A stretch of DNA of 64,000 nucleotides, taken from the NCBI GenBank assembly GCA_018398585.1, contig JAGTTD010000005.1, positions 5,635,355 to 5,699,354 of the forward strand. Direction: 5' to 3'. Shown piece after piece: positions 59,261 through 64,000 of the stretch (positions are counted from its first letter, which is position 1; every line of letters begins with the position of its first letter). Under the pieces are notes generated by a model. The model was given only the letters and a program-made list of their open reading frames with translations. It had not been told where the DNA came from and did not search any database. The DNA comes from Simmondsia chinensis (Eukaryota > Streptophyta > Magnoliopsida > Caryophyllales > Simmondsiaceae). The translations under genes were made by a program, and so were the position numbers.

Positions 59261-60092
59261 TGATGGGCAATATCGTATAGGATATATTTGAATAAAATCA
59301 GAAGGAAAACAAATTCCCATGGGTGATATATGAATGGAAAGAGTTATCCTTGTGAGTTATTATAGGGCCAATACTTATCAACTCGAGCCAAACCAGCTCT
59401 GAGGTTGAAAAGTAACTGGACGTGGGTATCATATATGAAAAAGTAGACATATGAGCATTGGATAAAGTATCACTTTTTTTCACTCCCTCCTCCGTCCAAA
59501 GTCATGTTGGTTGATCAATTTGAAGGGGGTGGATTTTTTGGTAGTGACGGTTACGGTTTTGGTAGGAGTTTATAATAAAGGATAAGTACACACTACACCG
59601 TCGGAGTGGTAGGAACGCGGTAGTGGTAGTGCATAACTGGTGGCGTTATGGCAAAGGACATAGCGGCTCTGGTAGTCCCGAACTAATACTCTGATACTTA
59701 AATTGATGTAGCATAACTTGCTACCCAAAAATTAAATTTAATAATGTTTCTCTAGAACTAAAAATAATCAATTATAAAGCTATATTGATAACAAAATATT
59801 AGTCTCTGACATAAATACTGGATAACTAAGTAGATAAAAAATAATTGACTAAGAAACTACTTTCCTAAAAGAAAATAATTAAATTATCTTATTAACTAAA
59901 TAACGATAACTAAGACAATCTATCCTAATCTTCACAAAATCTAATAAAATATAATTTAAAATATCATATCCCTTAAACTTATTAATCCCAACTTACGTGC
60001 TACACCACTTGGTGCCATGTTGATCATCCTTAGTAGCTCTAGGCAAACAGTTTATTGCATTGAACAAATTTTAACTTTCAGAGCTTTTATCC

Positions 60093-60578
60093 GAGCCATT
60101 TCCCAAAACAGCGCAAAAATAAAAAAATATTTCCTAAACTAGCTTTTTTTTAAAAATATTTCCCCAAATAGCACCCATATCATCATTTGACTTTTTTATT
60201 TTTTAGTTTTACTTTTTTTTACTTTCTTATTTTATTTTTAATATATATATAATTTTTTTAATTTATAATACTTATATATAATTTTTTTAATTTATAATAC
60301 TTTCTTAATCACAACAAATAAATTAAATTAAATTAAATTATTTATTAAATATTTAGATTAAATTTGTGTATAAATAATTTTATTTAAAATTTAATAAATA
60401 ATTAAGTTTAATTTATTTATTATAATACATAAAATATTATAAATTTAAAAAATATAAATGTAGTAAAAAAATAAAAAAATAAAAAATGATAACATGGATG
60501 CCATTTAGAGAAATACTTTTTAAAAAAAATTAATTTAGAAAATATTTTTTATTTTTGTGCTATTTTAAAAAATGGCTC
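60093..60578. mobile_element. MULE-type MITE, 486 bases, in copy C intron 3
   Basis: The ends GAGCCATTT and AAATGGCTC are inverted and pairing continues about 100 bases inward. An exact 9-base duplication, CTTTTATCC, flanks it (60084-60092 and 60579-60587). Copies A (near 49515) and B (near 52957) have the uninterrupted site, so it inserted into copy C after duplication. The interior is almost pure A/T. Confidence 0.88.
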
Positions 60579-63328
60579 CTTTTATCCTACGAGAAAGTAC
60601 AAGAATAAAATGAGTAAGAATATGACGACAACAATACCATTCCAGGTTAATGGCGCATTCAATGTCCAGATACAAAAGTTCCGGAGGATAACAATATGTA
60701 ACAAAAAAAATAATGATTTTATAGGGTATAACTGCAGGCCGCCTCTTCCACAAAATGTTTTGCAGAGACTTCAAAACTAAAAAGCAAGGGAAGCTGACGG
60801 CTTACCTATCATCCTTGTCAAATCCGACTTTAGCCCCAAAAAAAAAGGCCACAGAACGGAGCCACACATCACTGTGCAAACCAACCAAAGTCAACCATTC
60901 CTTCTTTTGCATGGCATCTCTGGCAAAGTTTATGCCCAGTATTGGCTCCGGAAGTTGAGAAGGCACTTGTTGAACAGGTAAATCAACTTCCCATTGTTCA
61001 TCAGGAAATCCATAGAGGCATAGATTTTCTTTATCTGTCAGAAAGAAACTACAGACCTCATGATTTGTAGATGTTAAGGACCTGAGGGTAGACAACACCA
61101 AGTTTCAATTGAACAAAACCTAAACCGTCCATATTTACTATTTTATGAAGAATTCATCCAATCGTAACACCTAGCTTTGAATCAGACAACATATTAGAGT
61201 AGACTTTCTTGGTAGTTCAACAACTAGAAGATACAAATAGGAATTTCTATAACACGACTGAAACAGAGCTGATAGTAGCTTTTATGCAACCGAGAATATC
61301 CAAAAGCATTGACAGACAGATGAAGCTCATAAAACTTGATCTCAATCAAGCCCTCACACTTTGAACAAGAGTGCACAAAGCAGAAAAAGAAAACGTTAAG
61401 GTACCACATCCAAGCAAATTAAACTATAATGAGGAAATATGTATCAACCTCAGTGCATTTAGAGACTCCATGGACCAATTACACGTAAAGTCATAAACAC
61501 ACATGACCAGATGTCACTAAAGGATGAAGCGAATACATCTCATGGAATCTAGGAGAAGAATGCACCAAACAAAAACTACAACAAGCATGCAAATAGCCAA
61601 AGCTTACGACTTGTTCAATTAACATTCAACAGATTATGCTCCTTGGACGTTTCCTTTATGTACAACTCTTTTAAGTATGTTAGACATGTGTAATCCTAAC
61701 CACATAAACTGCGTGGTCACCTTATATAAGTAAGATTTTTACACAAAGCTCCTGAAGTGGTCATTTTTTACTTTCAAACATTTCAAAAAACCACCTCCGA
61801 AATTCTAAATATTTTCAATCAACTAGCTAGGGTGACCAGGGTAAACACCATTAAAAGCCATTACTTACCAAAAAAAAAAAAAAAAAACCATTAAAAGCCA
61901 TTAGTTACCATGTGCTTTGCATGTGAGCGGGACAGTTTGTTTTATATCTTTGGAGTTGCAATGATGAGCAAATCATATACAGACAAGCTGGAAACAGCTA
62001 TGCACATCCTCTCTCTCCACCCAAGATCAGTCCCCAATGCGTGCGCAGCATTTTCATTATATTTCTTTCCTTAAGCATACAAATTACAGAGTTTTCATTT
62101 TAACGTAAATATAATTCTAGAAAAATCAATCTAAAAAATGACAAAATCATATGTAATTTCATACGAGTCCCAATTTAAAAGGGAATACAACTTAAAACAA
62201 CATAACTTCAAAAACGCAAAGCTAACCTTAAAAATAACAAAAAAAAAGCTAATCAAAGATAAGGGCTCAATCTTAAATCAGTTGAATGCTTTCATGCCAC
62301 AAGTATGTAATCAATAGGAAAGCAACCCCAGTGAAATTTATTATTTCCTGAGAGCAAATCAAATTTACTGTTATTCCATAAGTCTGATATAAGTGGATAT
62401 ATTCAACTAGATGCTAAGAGACAAATAGCTAGAATTCATTATCTCCTCTTACATTAAAAGATCCCCATCATGCTATCTATTGTACTGATCTCAACTATAA
62501 TAAAAAAGATGCAACAGCAAGTTATCTCAATGTTATCAAGCATTACCTTAGAGCAGAAACCAAAAACATAAACAAAGAACATGGAGATACGCCAAAAAAT
62601 ATATCCTATTCTATTCAAGTAATCAGGACCAATCATGACCCAAGCAATAGAAGCAATGGCTTGGGATGCCAAAATTAAGGGGCCCTTCAAAAACTTATTT
62701 ATATTATTAGTTCGCTTATACTACATATGACAAATCAAAATTAGAGTAACAATCTATATATGATATGATATAAACAAATATATATAATATAAATGAGTCA
62801 TATTTTAGCTAGTAGTATAATACAAAGTGGATTATTTGATGGGTGTTTATGCGCTTCTAGACACCTCGGTTACCCAAATAGCGGTGTAAAGGTGTAAAAT
62901 AGGCCTTTCATGCAACTCTTCTTGTTCCTATGTGAGATGAGGGGAATAGCGAGCAAATTGTGGGCTTACCAACAAATCACATATAGTTTACCATCATCTA
63001 GACTATTTAATAAAATATATATAAACCTATGAGTAATAATATATAATTTACCCCAAAAATAAAACACATATTAAATGCTGAAAATACCGGTGGCATATTT
63101 TGTCTCAAAATGCAAATACTTTAAGTTCCAGATGAAGTGATGATGAAAAAAAAACGAAAAGAAAAATAACGATTAATATGAAGGATGAAGCATTACCAGG
63201 GTGACACTCCTTATAAAATTCTTCAACATCTGCAAAAGAAAAATTAACTCAAACTAAATATTTTGAAATTCAAACAAAAATTTTTCAAAAACCATCCCTT
63301 CCAAAAGTTTAAGCTAATAGGTGAATCG

Positions 63329-63498
63329 TCCCTTAGGGACATAGCCGAGTGGTTGTGATCGCCGGGTGCTAACGAGGTGACCCGGGATCGAATCCCACAA
63401 AGCTCAAAGTGGTGTCCTCTTTAATGAGGATTTTAAGGGGTTTATCCCCTCCCCCCTCCCCATGGCTTTACCATCATTAAAAAAAAAAAAAAAAAAAA
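63329..63498 (+). mobile_element. tRNA-derived SINE with poly(A)
   Basis: The head reads ACATAGCCGAGTGGTTGTGA (box A) and GGGATCGAATCCC (box B), followed by a body with TTTAAGGGGTTTATCCCCT and about 20 A. The 10-base duplication AGGTGAATCG is exact (63319-63328 and 63499-63508). Confidence 0.88.
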
Positions 63499-63762
63499 AG
63501 GTGAATCGCAAGAATAATTTTAACTCTAACATGCCCCTCTCCCCCGAATGCTCATTGGGCTTAAAACATGGATAGTGCACAAATTCATCTAATACCTTAT
63601 GATTAAATTTTATTAGTATTGAAAGTGAAGCAATTGAGATTTGTTGTAATTTGTTCTATATACGCTAGACTATGATATAAGAATACTAAAAATTAGATCA
63701 AATATTAGGTATTAAGACCAAAGAGCAAATCATTAGAATTCTGGATCCCATTAGAACCAAAG

Positions 63763-63993
63763 AGGACACCAACATGCAGTCACCGGATCCCATTAGAATT
63801 TCGATGTTAAGCGTGCTTGGACGAGAGCAGTACCAGGATGGGTGACCTCCTGGGAAGTCCTCACCCTCAGGTTGGGGGCACTAGGAAACAGCCTCTTTTT
63901 AGGTTAACACCCTGAAGGGGGAAGGCTGCATACATCCGCCCCCCAGACCCTACGTAGGCGGGAGCCCTTAAGGCGCTGGATATGTTTCTTTTT
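63763..63993 (+). mobile_element. 5S-rRNA-headed SINE, copy 2
   Basis: 5S-like head (CACCGGATCCCATTAGAATT, GTTAAGCGTGCTTGGACGAG, GGATGGGTGACCTCCTGGGA), then from about 63868 the shared RTE-type tail (CAGGTTGGGGGCACT to GGCGGGAGCCC). ACCAAAG at 63756-63762 recurs at 63994-64000 as a probable target duplication, cut by the window end. Same junction between head and tail as 29392-29633. Confidence 0.82.
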
Positions 63994-64000
63994 ACCAAAG

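Larger units (their letters stand above)
57847..63229 (-). pseudogene. ALFIN-LIKE copy C, exons 2-4 only
   Basis: Minus-strand exons 63229-63197 (DVEEFYKECHP), 61034-60806 ([45 protein letters not shown]) and 57967-57847 (LFTMINDLPTIFEV) are in phase with GT-AG borders. Exon 1 is not seen before the right edge and may lie beyond it. No exon 5 is found: homology with copy B ends near 56570, before copy B's PHD exon would be reached, and copy B's own first exon follows. This copy therefore lacks the PHD finger entirely. Its Alfin domain is as well kept as copy B's. Confidence 0.85.

Noticed and set aside
63335..63400. Possible tRNA gene
   Set aside because: Box A and box B are present, but the sequence does not fold as a full cloverleaf by eye and is followed by a SINE body, poly(A) and target duplication.

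Overview
This is a plant nuclear window, almost certainly from a eudicot. Genes have many introns with GT-AG borders, intergenic DNA is AT-rich, and much of the sequence is transposon-derived (gypsy, copia, L1 and RTE LINEs, several SINE families, MITEs). No bacterial operon, CRISPR array or organellar gene set is present. I cannot name the species from sequence alone.

Layout. 1-5.7 kb: minus-strand plastid-type ferrochelatase, running off the left edge. 6.1-13.5 kb: a MULE-type MITE, a complete but decayed Ty3/gypsy chromovirus (LTR-LTR, 7454-12741, 5-bp target duplication) and a SINE. 13.6-19.4 kb: a full-length but broken L1-type LINE on the minus strand, bordered by two SINEs of one family in opposite orientation. 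19.8-29.2 kb: plus-strand zinc-dependent alcohol dehydrogenase gene (8 coding exons, 430 residues), resembling Arabidopsis At5g63620/HER2, with TE debris in its introns. 29.4-31.7 kb: a 5S-rRNA-headed SINE, a LINE tail fragment and a MITE. 31.7-41.3 kb: intact minus-strand DDT/WAC-domain gene (10 coding exons, 669 residues), probably an ISWI-complex subunit. 41.9-45.8 kb: degraded retroelements. 47.3-63.2 kb: three tandem, decaying minus-strand copies of an ALFIN-LIKE histone-reader gene; the most complete copy has lost the core of its PHD finger. 63.3-64 kb: a tRNA-type SINE and a second 5S-headed SINE.

Ferrochelatase (haem synthesis), the dehydrogenase (leaf-aldehyde chemistry) and the DDT protein (chromatin remodelling) are unrelated housekeeping-type genes with no shared pathway. 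The more unusual content is in the repeats. The 5S-headed SINEs carry the same 3' tail as an RTE-clade LINE fragment in this window, which suggests how they are mobilised. The three Alfin-like copies date several insertions by presence or absence.
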